Shown here in pieces: positions 11,400 through 21,365 of a stretch of DNA of 64,000 bases. This DNA comes from Halichondria panicea (lineage: Eukaryota > Porifera > Demospongiae > Suberitida > Halichondriidae). The stretch is from the NCBI RefSeq assembly GCF_963675165.1, contig NC_087377.1:5084042-5148041 (forward strand). Direction: 5' to 3'. A program made the translations under genes and the position numbers. The notes beneath the pieces are model-generated. The model saw only the letters and a program-made list of their open reading frames with translations, had not been told where the DNA came from and made no database searches. Position 1 is the first letter of the stretch. Each line of letters begins with the position of its first letter.

Positions 11400-12050
11400 T
11401 TATAGCGCTGGTAGATCTAGCAGCAGTAGCACTGGTAGCGCTGGTAGCAGTAGTAGCACTGGTAGCGCTGGTAGCAGTAGTAGCACTGGTAGCGCTGGTA
11501 GCAGCAGTATAGCACTGGTAGCAGCAGTAGCACTGGTAGCAGCAGTAGCACTGGTAGCGCTGGTAGCAGCAGTAGCACTGGTAGCACTGGTAGCAGCAGT
11601 AGCACTGGTAGCGCTGGTAGCAGCAGTAGCATTGGTAGCAGTAGTAGCAGCATGCAGTAGCACTGGTAGCAGCAGTAGCACTGCATGGTAGCACTGGTAG
11701 CAGCACTGGTAGCACTATAGCAGCACTGGTAGCATTGGTAGCAGTAGTAGCAGCATGCAGTAGCACTGGTAGCAGCAGTAGCACGTACTGGTAGCGCTGG
11801 TAGCAGCACTGGTAGCACTGGTAGCAGCAGTAGCGCTGGTAGCAGCAGTAGCATTGGTAGCAGTAGTAGCAGCATGCAGTAGCACTGGTAGCAGCAGTAG
11901 CACTGCATGGTAGCACTGGTAGCAGCACTGGTAGCACTATAGTAGCACTGGTAGCAGCAGTAGCACGTACTGGTAGCGCTGGTAGCAGCACTGGTAGCAC
12001 TAGTAGCAGCAGTATAGCAACAGTAGCACTACTGGTATAGCGCTGGTAGC
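11400..12050. repeat. 9-bp-periodic minisatellite, array 3 (direct)
   Basis: Longest direct-orientation array. A higher-order block (GTAGTAGCAGCATGCAGTAG followed by several 9-mers) is repeated at about 11640, 11745 and 11865, indicating recent segmental amplification within the array. The 245-codon minus frame is an artefact of the 3n period. Confidence 0.9.
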
Positions 12051-13745
12051 AGCAGTGAAACAATTTTTGGAGTTTTCTACTATACACAATGGTATTATCA
12101 GTAAAATTTCTTAGCCTATTATTCACATTTATGTAGCATGGGCACTCTCTACACAGTAGGCCGCAGACACAGCGTATAATTTACGTCCTCCATTTCAGCA
12201 CGTCCAGTTACCAGTGCATGATGAACGTCAAAGTAGATGCAGTTATGGCCATACGGATAAAAAATCTTCTTCAATAAGATGTACTAGTCTTCTGTACAAA
12301 AGAAATACACATCTATTGTTCGATGTTCTTGTTTAGCTGCTAACAAGTCTTGCAGTTCGTTTTGCCTCTGTTTTAACTGTGGTAATCCAAACGGTACTCG
12401 ACCACCCATTTCAAGTCAACGGCAACGTCCGGAAACGCGAATCAGACAGAAGCATGCATGCCTGGCAGAAAACCTATGCAAAAAGCTCATTGTATGCACA
12501 TCATCTTGATGAACGAGTCACACAAGGACCCCACACACAGTTGGAATATTTATTGTTCTCACAAATTGTTTAGTTTTTAAAAAAGGCACAGTGCTACTGA
12601 AGCTGATTTGAGCCTAGCACCGATGATGTACGAATTGTGTATTCAGTTAGTGTCTAAACTGGGCCTTACTCTGCCACTTGGTAAAAAAAACAGAAGAAGA
12701 GCTGCATTCCCTGATTAAAAATTATCTTTGAAACTTTTCTATATCTTTAAAACATTGTGTGAGGCCCATATCATGAGCAACACTGCTTAAAGACGTCAGC
12801 TAGAGTAAAATTATGTATGCGTTAATTGGCTGCAAACACTATCATAACCACGTACACAGCCACTGGTGAATTATGATTGTGATCATTATAATTATTCTAT
12901 ATAGATAAAATAATTGTATAATACGAGAGAATTGCTGATAATAATAACCTTTTATGAAGTGTAACTAGTATAGAGTTTTTTAACTTGTTATAATTATATG
13001 GCATGACGTATATATATAGATCTACATAAGTAAACCGGCGTAAGGTTTGTACATCTACATTTACAATCACGTACATGAGAGGCTGTATATAATTATGATA
13101 ATTATTATCTTCAAGGTACAAATTATCAGTGAGTATATTAGGCACATCATAATTATTGCACTCGTTGGGCAAGCTATAATTATAGATCTACCAGCTTCCA
13201 ATGCTATACCAGCACTACTATTGATTTAATGCTATACCACTTGGTAAAAAAACCTGTGTGCTACCTGTGCTGCCAGTAGTGCTATAATGCTGCTATTAGC
13301 GCTACAGTAGTACCATGCAGTGCTATACTGCTTCTACTATATATATACGCAGTGATCATGAACAATAGATCAGCAACTTCTAAAGCTAGAGAAATTTTGC
13401 TAGCTGCATGCTGCAATGTTATGCTCAAGATCAATATGTTTAGCTCATACCTAAATGTTTACTATGGAATGAACACAAACAATTATTATGAACTCATTAT
13501 TTTACGAACATGTAATTATATAAATCAAGTTAGTCACTATCAGTCTTATACTTATATTTTTTTGTTTAGACCTTGCCATGTCACATATACATTGCAAAAC
13601 CATTTTGTTATGGTTTTGTATGTTTTAAGCGCATGAGTCCTAGGTACATTTATTTATCTATTGATAGATAGACTATACTACTTTCATTGCAATATTAATT
13701 TTGTAACATTATATATAATTTTTTCAATGAAAGATATTTCCCCCA
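12051..13745. other. Central spacer between inverted minisatellite arms
   Basis: AT-rich, with many ATAATTAT octamers around 12890-13180. A possible frame at about 12205-12330 (plus) contains CSYGHTD and RCTSLLYKRN but I cannot assign it. No transposase was recognised, so if the arms form a mobile element this copy looks non-autonomous. Confidence 0.4.
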
Positions 13746-13862
13746 TAGCCTCGATCCCAGGCGGAGTTTTCGCTTTTATAACGGCTGTTCACCTAACCGT
13801 TATAAAAGCGAAAACTCACCTAACTGTTATAAAAGCGAAAACTCGGCCTGGGATCGAGGCTA
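13746..13862. mobile_element. TAGCC-family hairpin, 117 bp
   Basis: TAGCCTCGATCCCAGGC at the left and GCCTGGGATCGAGGCTA at the right, with inner repeats GAGTTTTCGCTTTTATAACG and its inverse. Fully foldable. Located exactly at the start of the inverted minisatellite; no 9-bp target duplication is visible here, unlike other copies. Confidence 0.75.
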
Positions 13863-14759
13863 CTGCTACCAGTGCTACCAGCTACCAGTGCTACTGCTGC
13901 TACCAGCGCCACCAGCGCTACCAGTGCTACTGCTGCTACCAGCGCTACCAGCGCTACCAGCGCTACCAGTGCTACTGCTGCTACCAGTGCTACTGCTGCT
14001 ACCAGCGCTACCAGTGCTACTACTGCTACCAGCACTACCAGTGCTACTATTGCTACCAGTGCTACTACTGCTACCAGCGCTACCAGTGCTACTATTGCTA
14101 CCAGTGCTACTACTGCTACCAATGCTACCAGCGCTACCAGTGCTGCTACCAGTGCTGCTACCAATGCTACTGCTGCTACCAGTGCTACCAGTGCTACTGC
14201 TGCTACTGCTGCTACTGCTGCTACCAGTGCTCTAGTACTACTGCTGCTACCAGCGCTACCTGTGCTACCAGCGCTATACCAGTGCTACTGCTGCTATACC
14301 AGTGCTACTAGTGCTACTGCTGCTACCAGCGCTACCAGTGCTACCAGTGCTACTGCTGCTACCAGTGCTACTGCTACTACTGCTACCAGCGCTACCAGTG
14401 CTACTGCTGCTACCAGCGCTACCAGTGCTTACCAGTGCTATACTGCTGCTACCAGTGCTACTGCTGCTACCAGCGCTACCAGTGCTACCAGTGCTACTGC
14501 TGCTACCAACGCTACCAGCGCTACCATTGCTACCAGTGCTACCAGTGCTACTACTGCTACCAAATGCTACCAGCGCTACCAGTGCTGCTACCAATGCTAC
14601 TGCTGCTACTAGTGCTACTAGTGCTACTGCTGCTACCAGCGCTACCAGTGCTACCAGTGCTACTACTGCTACCAGTGCTACTAGTGCTACTGCTGCTACC
14701 AGCGCTACCAGTGCTACCAGTGCTACTACTGCTACCAGAGCTACCAGTGCTACCGCTGC
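13863..14759. repeat. 9-bp-periodic minisatellite, inverted arm
   Basis: GCTACCAGTGCTACTGCTGC type 9-mers, the reverse complement of the units at 9674-12050. It forms the opposite arm of the large inverted structure. The long frames (SATSATAATSAT, LLLLPALPVL, VALVALVA) arise from the period of three codons. Confidence 0.9.
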
Positions 14760-14777
14760 ATGCTACTAGTTACCTAC

Positions 14778-15016
14778 TACCGTATAGCGCGAAATTTTCG
14801 AGGCACTTATATTTCGTGGATTGGCCTCTAAAAACCATTTCGTTGCACAATGTTCGCGGAATGACTGCTTACCGGAAGCCACGCCTTTAAATATTTGCAC
14901 GATAGCAGGTAATTATAATTAAAGAACATCTTTTCGTGGACTTAATTTTCGTATAGAATTCTAACCCACGAAATCCGCGAAAATTAAGCCCCTCGAACAT
15001 TTCGCGCTATACGGTA
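14778..15016. mobile_element. MITE, TACCGTATAGCGCGAAA family, copy 1
   Basis: Starts TACCGTATAGCGCGAAATTT and ends GAACATTTCGCGCTATACGG then TA, with TA outermost at both ends. Relatives lie at 28026-28110 (partial), 33754-33950, 58092-58292 and 62153-62353. The core CTGCTTACCGGAAG is shared. Confidence 0.8.
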
Positions 15017-15098
15017 TATTCACCTACCAGCTACTATGACGTCATTAGGAAGGTATATAGATGATGTAATCTAGGATTGGTTACATGGAGAAACAACC
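15016..15098. repeat. 83-bp inverted repeat, right copy
   Basis: Inverse copy of 9268-9351, differing at only a few bases. It marks the outer boundary of the inverted minisatellite structure. Confidence 0.85.
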
Positions 15099-15206
15099 CA
15101 TTTAAAATGACTGATAATGTTTATTCCAGTCCTGTCTTCTCTTCTTGAACTTCTTGCTTCTTGATATTCCTCTTAGGTATTTCACTTTCATTATTGAGAA
15201 AAGAAG

Positions 15207-15265
15207 GCCGGTGAAGGAGGCTAACTCCTTAATTCCCTGAGTGAAGTGCGGCCTGGGATCGAGAC
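15207..15265. mobile_element. TAGCC-family fragment
   Basis: GGCCGGTGAAGGAGGCTA followed by GCGGCCTGGGATCGAG. Both modules occur as ends of the TAGCC family elsewhere (compare 1998-2015 and 16930-16970), here in an unusual order. Confidence 0.45.
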
Positions 15266-15382
15266 GTATAATATACTTCTGTCCAACAACCACTTATTCA
15301 ACAAGATTACAGGACAAAAACAAATTAATCAATGCCACATTTATCTTATCATTAATGTACTAATGTAATGAAAAAGAAAGGG

Positions 15383-15860
15383 AATCAAAACTAAAAAACA
15401 TTTGCAATGTGAACGTTGCTAGGATTGCCAGGAAAAGAAAAGCGCAAAAAAGCGAAGAAACAAGAAATTCGGCGAGTGCATAACTTCAATCCATTACAAC
15501 GTCATAAACATGTACAGTCGAGTGACCTACTGTTGATAATGATTTTAGAATCAAAACACAAGTTGGGTAAAAATGAACCGAGAAGAATTCACAATCATCC
15601 ACTCACACATCCAACACTTGCATGTTTGCTCAACACTGTAAGGGAAAACATCACAAACACAATACATACCTTGCAAAAAATTCATAAAAATTACTGAAGG
15701 ATTTCCAAGCAAAAACAAAAAATTGCGTTACATGTGAATGAAGTTGTAACGGATTGGAGTTATGCACTCGCCGAATTTCTTGTTTCTTCGCTTTTTCGCG
15801 CTTTTCTTTTCTTGGCAATCCTAGCAATGTTCACATTGCAAATGTTTTTTAGTTTTGATT
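15383..15860. mobile_element. Inverted-repeat element with about 115-bp arms
   Basis: AATCAAAACTAAAAAACATT through CAAGAAATTCGGCGAGTGCA at the left is repeated inverted at 15745-15860. A loop of about 250 bp separates the arms. Frames here are reads across the arms. Confidence 0.75.
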
Positions 15861-16132
15861 ACAAAATAGATTTCATACGGTTCTGTGCACACATCAGTAT
15901 AATAAGTGCACCTCTCACAGATGCTAATCATAATTATACGTGGATTTATTGGTTGTGTACGCAAGTCTATTATGGGACTTCCCCTGGTAGAGTATGGGAT
16001 TTTCCCTAGTCCGTGTGACCGGAAGTGGGAGTAACCCAAAAAATTCGCAGTGCGCGCGACTTTTCAATACTCACGCTGCGCGCTCGTTAGTTTGGAACCC
16101 CCCTTTCATTTTTCCTGGATCCGCCACTGGAG

Positions 16133-16780
16133 ATGTTGGACTGTCACGAAAATTTTGGTCCGCCGATAATTTCAGTCGACTCGGCCTGGAATGACTGGCA
16201 TACACATTTTATGTCTGTTATGTCGGACTCCATCCCCTTAAGACTTGTGAAGCGTACAAACAACCTCCCCTACCTCACATCTGAAGTGCTAAGCTCATTC
16301 GTAACACAACACCAACTCAAATCCACAAAATTACTGGAAAACGTTCAGAAATTTGCGGGAAGAGTTATAACTCAAGACTGGTCATCAAGCTACCCGTTTC
16401 TGTGCTCCTCCCTGGACCTAAAGTCACAGTCTATCCGAAGACGCATGCAAAAGTTGAACCTTTGCTAAGAAAAGAATCATGCATCCCTCCAACAGCCTTC
16501 ACTCCCCACCCACATGCAACCATCTCCAAGAAGTTCAAACTCAGTCCAACTCTTCACCCCGTTTGTACCAACAGATGCACACAAATTTTCATATTTCTTA
16601 GATGTCATCAAACATTGGAATGCCTTGCCTGATGAAATTGTCTCGGCACAGACCCCGCTCATTTTTAAAAACCACCTATACACCGTTTGTATACCTGCAC
16701 TCCGTAGTTACTGCATGCATGCTCCTATACCATTTTTTTTTCTTTTTTACTGCCTTGTTCGTCTGTTCGTTCCCAGGTAG
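16133..16780 (+). pseudogene. LINE (non-LTR retrotransposon) remnant, internally deleted
   Basis: The frame from 16133 contains SDSIPLRLVKRTNNLPYLTS, resembling the linker between endonuclease and reverse transcriptase in LINEs. It is followed directly by LLENVQKFAGRVITQDWSSS and SIRRRMQKLNLC, the C-terminal part after the reverse transcriptase. A second frame continues with FTPFVPTDAHKFSYFLDVIK then HWNALPDEIVSA. The polymerase core is missing between these parts, so there was an internal deletion near 16320, and the 3' part is frame-shifted. Not functional. Confidence 0.7.
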
Positions 16781-16929
16781 ACAACGTTTTATTAGCCTAG
16801 CGCTATTTGTTGTAAACCCTGTATACTTTTTTGCATAAAAAATTTTAAAGAAAAAAAAAGTCCCCGGACCAATTTCAGCTGATAATGTTGGTCCGCCCTC
16901 GAAAAAAGTAGTCCTGGTTTTGCGCATGC

Positions 16930-16970
16930 TAGCCTCGATTCCAGGCCGCTAGGCCTTGTGAAGGAGGCTA
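16930..16970. mobile_element. 41-bp TAGCC-family mini-element with 9-bp target duplication
   Basis: TAGCCTCGATTCCAGGCCG at the left and GTGAAGGAGGCTA at the right. TGCGCATGC is duplicated exactly at 16921-16929 and 16971-16979. This is the smallest complete copy in the window. Confidence 0.75.
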
Positions 16971-17123
16971 TGCGCATGCATGCACAGCTTTTGATGCAGC
17001 TGAAAAGTTTGTTCCATTTATTCTTATGGAGCTTGAGCTACACACAGGGGAGGAAGAGCTGATAGAAGAGGTATTCCACTATGTCACCACCATGCAAGGA
17101 GTACCCTGCATGATGACTGTAAA

Positions 17124-19542
17124 GAGGGAAGAAAAAGGGTCATCAGAAGAAAGGCCAAGCAGTTTGTAGTGAAAAATGGTGACTTCATGTACAAACACAA
17201 GAGAAAGGACAGAGTGAGTTGGTGTGTCTGTAATGTAGTTGAAATTACAATCATTACAGGAGTGGCCATCTCTAGGTATATATAACGCGTCATCTATGTT
17301 CGATTCTTCTGGTATTATAGCTCCTATATATTGCCTTCTCGATATTTTAGGATGATGTGTTGATCCGATACATTATCAACCGAAGAGAGAGAAAGAAAAT
17401 ACTGTTCGCTTGCCATGTTGATGAAACATCTGGACATAATTATGGGGGTGACTCGCACACTTGCCCGAATTAAGGAGCGTTACATGTGGCATGGCATGGT
17501 AAAGGACGTGAAAGAAATGGTTAGTAGATTTGCTCATCTGTCCTTGTATTTTAGTGCACATAATAAATATCTATAATTATTGGGATGTCAACTTCTGTAT
17601 TATTGTTACACCTACATGTATACAAAGTCTCAAACAGGAACACCTTCCCTCAATATTTATGTGTTAATTTATTTTATAGGTGTCTACTTGTGACATTTGC
17701 CAGCGAGTTAATCGAAAGCTAACTACTGGCAGGCCCGAACTTCACCCCATCCGTGTGCAGTTTCCTTGGTACATGCTAGGAATTGATTTTGTTGGTCCTC
17801 TCTCTCCAACTGCTAACGATGGTTCCCGCTACATCTTAACCATGAGCGATTACTTTACCAAGTGGGTAGAAGCTATTCCTACACCTGACAAGAGTGCATC
17901 ATCAGTAGCAACATCATTGTTTAAGGTATAAATTATGTATGAATGACACACACATACACAATGCACCCACTCACTGCATGCACGCATGGGCAATAAATAA
18001 TGATCACACACTTTTCCTTCTCAGGTATTTATGAGAATGGGTCTGCCTCGGGTAATTCTTTCAGATCAAGGACGTGAATTCAACAATGATTTAGACACTA
18101 GTCTCTGTTCTCTCCTGGGGATCCAGCGTCGCCTTACAACTCCTTACCACCCTCAGGTATGCACTACAGTTTTAAAACAATAATTATATCGCACTTGTAC
18201 TCGGAGGATATGCACCCATAATTATATTCTCTGCTATACCGTGGTTATATACCCCTTGGCTATATGCCTCGAAGTAATCACGGTATAGCGGAGGATATAT
18301 AGGTGCATATCCTCCTGGTATATCCTATACTTAAAATGTATTTTCAACTATAATATTATTTTCTAGACTAACGGCTTGGACGAGCGTTTCAATCAGACGT
18401 TGCAAAACATGCTAGTGAAGTTTGTGTCCAACAAGCGTGAAGACTGGAGTAGCTACCTGGACACATGTGTTTTCGCATACAATATACCTCTCGTCATAAT
18501 TCAACGAAGTTTACTCCTTTTGAACTCATGTTCAATCGTCAAGCTACTCTTCCCATTCATGTAGAAGTCTCAAGCATTTCTCCTGACCAAGCTGCTCGCG
18601 AGTATCAGCAGCAAATGCCCAATCTAGATGTTACACGTACTCGTGAACACAATCATGTACGACTGAGCCAAGCAAAAACAAATATTCTTGCCGCCCAAAA
18701 GAAACAGAAGGAACTGTATGATAAGAAACATGCACAGCCTGAGAGATATATGGTTGGTCAATTAGCCCTGAAACTAAATCATACTCGCAAAAAGACAAAA
18801 GGTGGGAAGCTGAAGAAGAGGTACACTGGCCCTTACGAAATCATATCTGTTAAACCACGAGGTGCATATGAGATAAGCGATAGATCAAAGACAGTACTAG
18901 TGTCAGGACCCCATCTCAAGCCGTACAATGATCCACCTACTTGCGATTCTGGATCAATGGACTCTGCTCACTCTCCTCCTGAGGACTCTGCTCACATGAC
19001 CTCTGCTCACCTGGAATCCCCTATTGAAGACTCCGCTCAGGGGTTAACGTGTATGACAGTATGTATCGTTCTGTTAGCACGGGAGTCAAAGCTCAGATTG
19101 CAACTTTGTTGCATACGGAGGCCAAAGAAATCACTCTAAACTTCATGAACGTACACATTCAGGCAGGAGGATGTGACTGTGGCTTGTTTGCTATATAGCC
19201 AATGCAACAGCTCTTGCTTTTGGCCACTCACCTGGAAGCTTCCGGTACAATCAACATAAAATGAGGCAGCACTTGTTTTCTTGCTTTCAAAATCAACAAA
19301 TACTACCTTTTCCAATTAAGAAGTATCGTCGTGCTCCTGACTCAATTGTGTCAATCGATACATACCCCGTGTACTGCCTATGCAGAATGTCAGAGATGGC
19401 GACTATGGAAAACTGGGTGGAATGCAGCACATACAAGGAGTGGTATCATTACGACACCTGTGTGAACGTTCCTGCCGCTTTTCTCAAAAAATCAGCTGTT
19501 TGGCACTGTATGCAGTGCAGTGCTAAACCAGTCTTGAACTAA
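17124..19542 (+). pseudogene. Ginger1-like DNA transposon gene (H2C2-integrase-GPY-Ulp1-PHD)
   Basis: Exons: about 17124-17213 (IRRKAKQFVVKNGDFMY); 17351-17520 with the H2C2 zinc finger (CHVDETSGH); 17680-17925 (CDICQRV finger end, then LGIDFVGPLS with the first catalytic Asp); 18025-18156 (ILSDQGREFN, second Asp); and from 18367 (NGLDERFNQTL, catalytic Glu), running to KKRYTGPYEI, a GPY motif. Further on are VYDSMYRSV and QAGGCDCGLF, the C-terminal part of an Ulp1-type C48 cysteine protease with its DCG cysteine, and a PHD-like finger (YCLCRM, WVECSTY, WYHYDTC, WHCMQC) ending at 19542. This combination plus introns fits Ginger1 transposons rather than a Ty3 retroelement; no reverse transcriptase is present. 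The frame is broken by small TA-type insertions near 17436, 18485 and 19192 and by a stop at 19137-19139. Terminal repeats were not found. Confidence 0.7.
18203..18317. repeat. Hairpin inside a Ginger1-like intron
   Basis: GGAGGATATGCACC is mirrored by GGTGCATATCCTCC, and CTATACCGTG by CACGGTATAG, around a short loop. A perfect small foldback in the intron before the exon starting at 18367. Confidence 0.65.
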
Positions 19543-20310
19543 GACGTAACTGTTAACCGTCCATAAACTATGAACCATGCACGTACCGTCTGTATCTATT
19601 CCCGGACAGAACTTCGGCATTATAATTATATGTAGTAGTAGATCTAGTAACATTATTTTATCAAGCTGTAAACTGTCAATCGTTAATAGATCTTTCTTTT
19701 GAAACAGTTGAAAACTGAGTCTTAAGCATGTGGAGGCCTCAAGGTTCACATGCTGCATGCAGCTCTATATCTAGTATACACCTGGCTGACAAGCTAGGCT
19801 GCTATAGTTCCTGAATATTATGTGACTGCATCCCTGTACATGGGTATGTGCGTATCTGTATGTCGTAATATGATGTGGAGAGGATCGACCCTAGTAGGTT
19901 GCCCTATTGTACATACGCTCCTGGTCCAGAGACGTCTTTTTGTCTGATTATTTCAGGGGGGGACCAATTTTTTCTGAAAATTTCAGTCCCCGGACCATTT
20001 TTTCAGGACCATTTTTCCAGTGACAGTACTGACATGATCTGAAGAGCTAAGCTAGCTGAGGTCTAAGTCTCTATAGCTGTACGCGTATAGACTCTATATC
20101 TGAAGTTAGTGAGAGATTCTACAGCTATTACGTTGCTCCCAGAGTGTTTGGGAGAGCAATTCAACTGACTGGACTAGGACTGCTTTAATATTAGTCCAGT
20201 ACGTTGTAAGCTCATGTCATGTCATGAAATACTTCTTATTTCAGTATTTATCAAGGTTTTGGTGTTTTATCAGCCTGTCCACCTTCCTGTAGGTCACTGA
20301 GCAGTACATA
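19543..20310. other. Intergenic region upstream of the coiled-coil kinase gene
   Basis: No exon recognised. CCCCGGACCATTTTTT-type sequence at about 19960-20020 also occurs near 16860. No clear TATA box or initiator could be assigned for the gene starting at 20311. Confidence 0.35.
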
Positions 20311-21365
20311 ATGCCTAAGAAAAAGAAGACTAGTCAACAAAAGGTAGACTTGACCGAGAGGCCTGCTCAAGGTGGTGGTGCTCAGAGACGAGAGAGTGCT
20401 CAAAGTGACACTGGATTTGGAACTGATCGACTGTTCGATGACGACCCACAAGCAACCCACAAAGGAGCTGCCACACCTAACCCAGAGCATAGGAGACCCC
20501 GCACCATAAAGTCTATGAAACACTTCGTTGTTAAAAGAATTAAAGTTTCAAGCTCATCTAATCCAGAAGACACCTCTGATGCCAGGGGCTCAAACAGTGG
20601 AACTGAACAGATTCCCTCATCTCCTGTGATGACTCTTAAATCCAGTCCCCAATCCCCCACGTCCAGTGACGAGGTATCGACCAATCTTTCAGAGACTTTC
20701 AGTCATCTACCTGTAAGTTTTGTTCCTACATACATGTACATTCTATACGCATACTTACTGGCTCATAAGAAAGCCAGAAAGTTGTGATCCTGTTTCTATT
20801 CTCCTCACAGCTTGACGATACTAGTCCACGACTTCAAGAGGAGGTGAACCAATCGGTCGGTACTCTAGGGTTTACTCCAACTAAAGAACCAAAAGCCGGT
20901 GGATTGTACCGTGCTGCACAGAGGTCACTAGGTAGTGGTGCCCCAGGACTATCTAAACAGATTGCTCTTAAAAACAAGTTGAAGAGAGAAGTGGAAGACC
21001 TCGAGAAAAAGCTCAAAGCAAAAGAAGACGAAAGTAAAGAACTTAAAGCTAAGTTAGACCGAAGAGATATCGAACATCAAAATCATCTGGACACAACACT
21101 CAAAGAACTGACTGAAGCTCACCAGATTGAAATGGAGAAGAAAGAAGTATCGTTCAGGCATGCACGGAAACCACATCAGATGATAGCCGACATTAATCTG
21201 GAGAAGGATAGCCTCAAGACTGAGCTAGCTGCCCAGCAACAACGTGTTCGTGATCTCCAACATGAACTTGATCATCAGAAGGAGCAGTATGGACAACTTG
21301 AGATACAGTCTATGGCCAAACAGCAATTGTCTCTGAGCCTATCACCAACTGATTCAGAAGGAGAT
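20311..21365 (+). CDS. Coiled-coil kinase copy 1: N-terminal exons 1-2
   Basis: Exon 1 (20311-20712) begins at ATG with MPKKKKTSQQ and is rich in Ser, Pro, Asp and Lys, with no fold visible; it ends at GTAAGT. Exon 2 (20811-21365) follows CTCCTCACAG and turns into a coiled coil after about 45 residues (KNKLKREVEDLEKKLKAKED), ending SLSPTDSEGD before GTAAGT. Both introns are phase 0. Diverged copies of exon 2 lie at about 44294-44838 and 52194-53078, which supports this exon as real and gives its 3' boundary. Confidence 0.75.

Noticed and set aside
11389-12126. Long minus-strand frame (245 codons) of Ala/Thr/Ser and Cys/Tyr repeats
   Set aside because: It is a translation of the 9-bp minisatellite; the same region is open in several frames on one strand because the period is three codons.
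12379-12573. Possible transposase piece in the centre of the 9-15 kb inverted structure
   Set aside because: Looked for a zinc-finger tail of a piggyBac- or KDZ-type protein around 12.2-12.6 kb but could not match enough residues.
13661-14890. Overlapping plus and minus frames up to 246 codons (SATSAT, LPALPVLLLL, VALVALVA)
   Set aside because: Repeat translation of the inverted minisatellite arm; open in all three plus frames, so no coding constraint.
17680-19139. Ty3/gypsy retrotransposon integrase
   Set aside because: There is no gag, protease, reverse transcriptase, RNase H or LTR, the coding part has introns, and Ulp1 and PHD modules follow; Ginger1 fits better.
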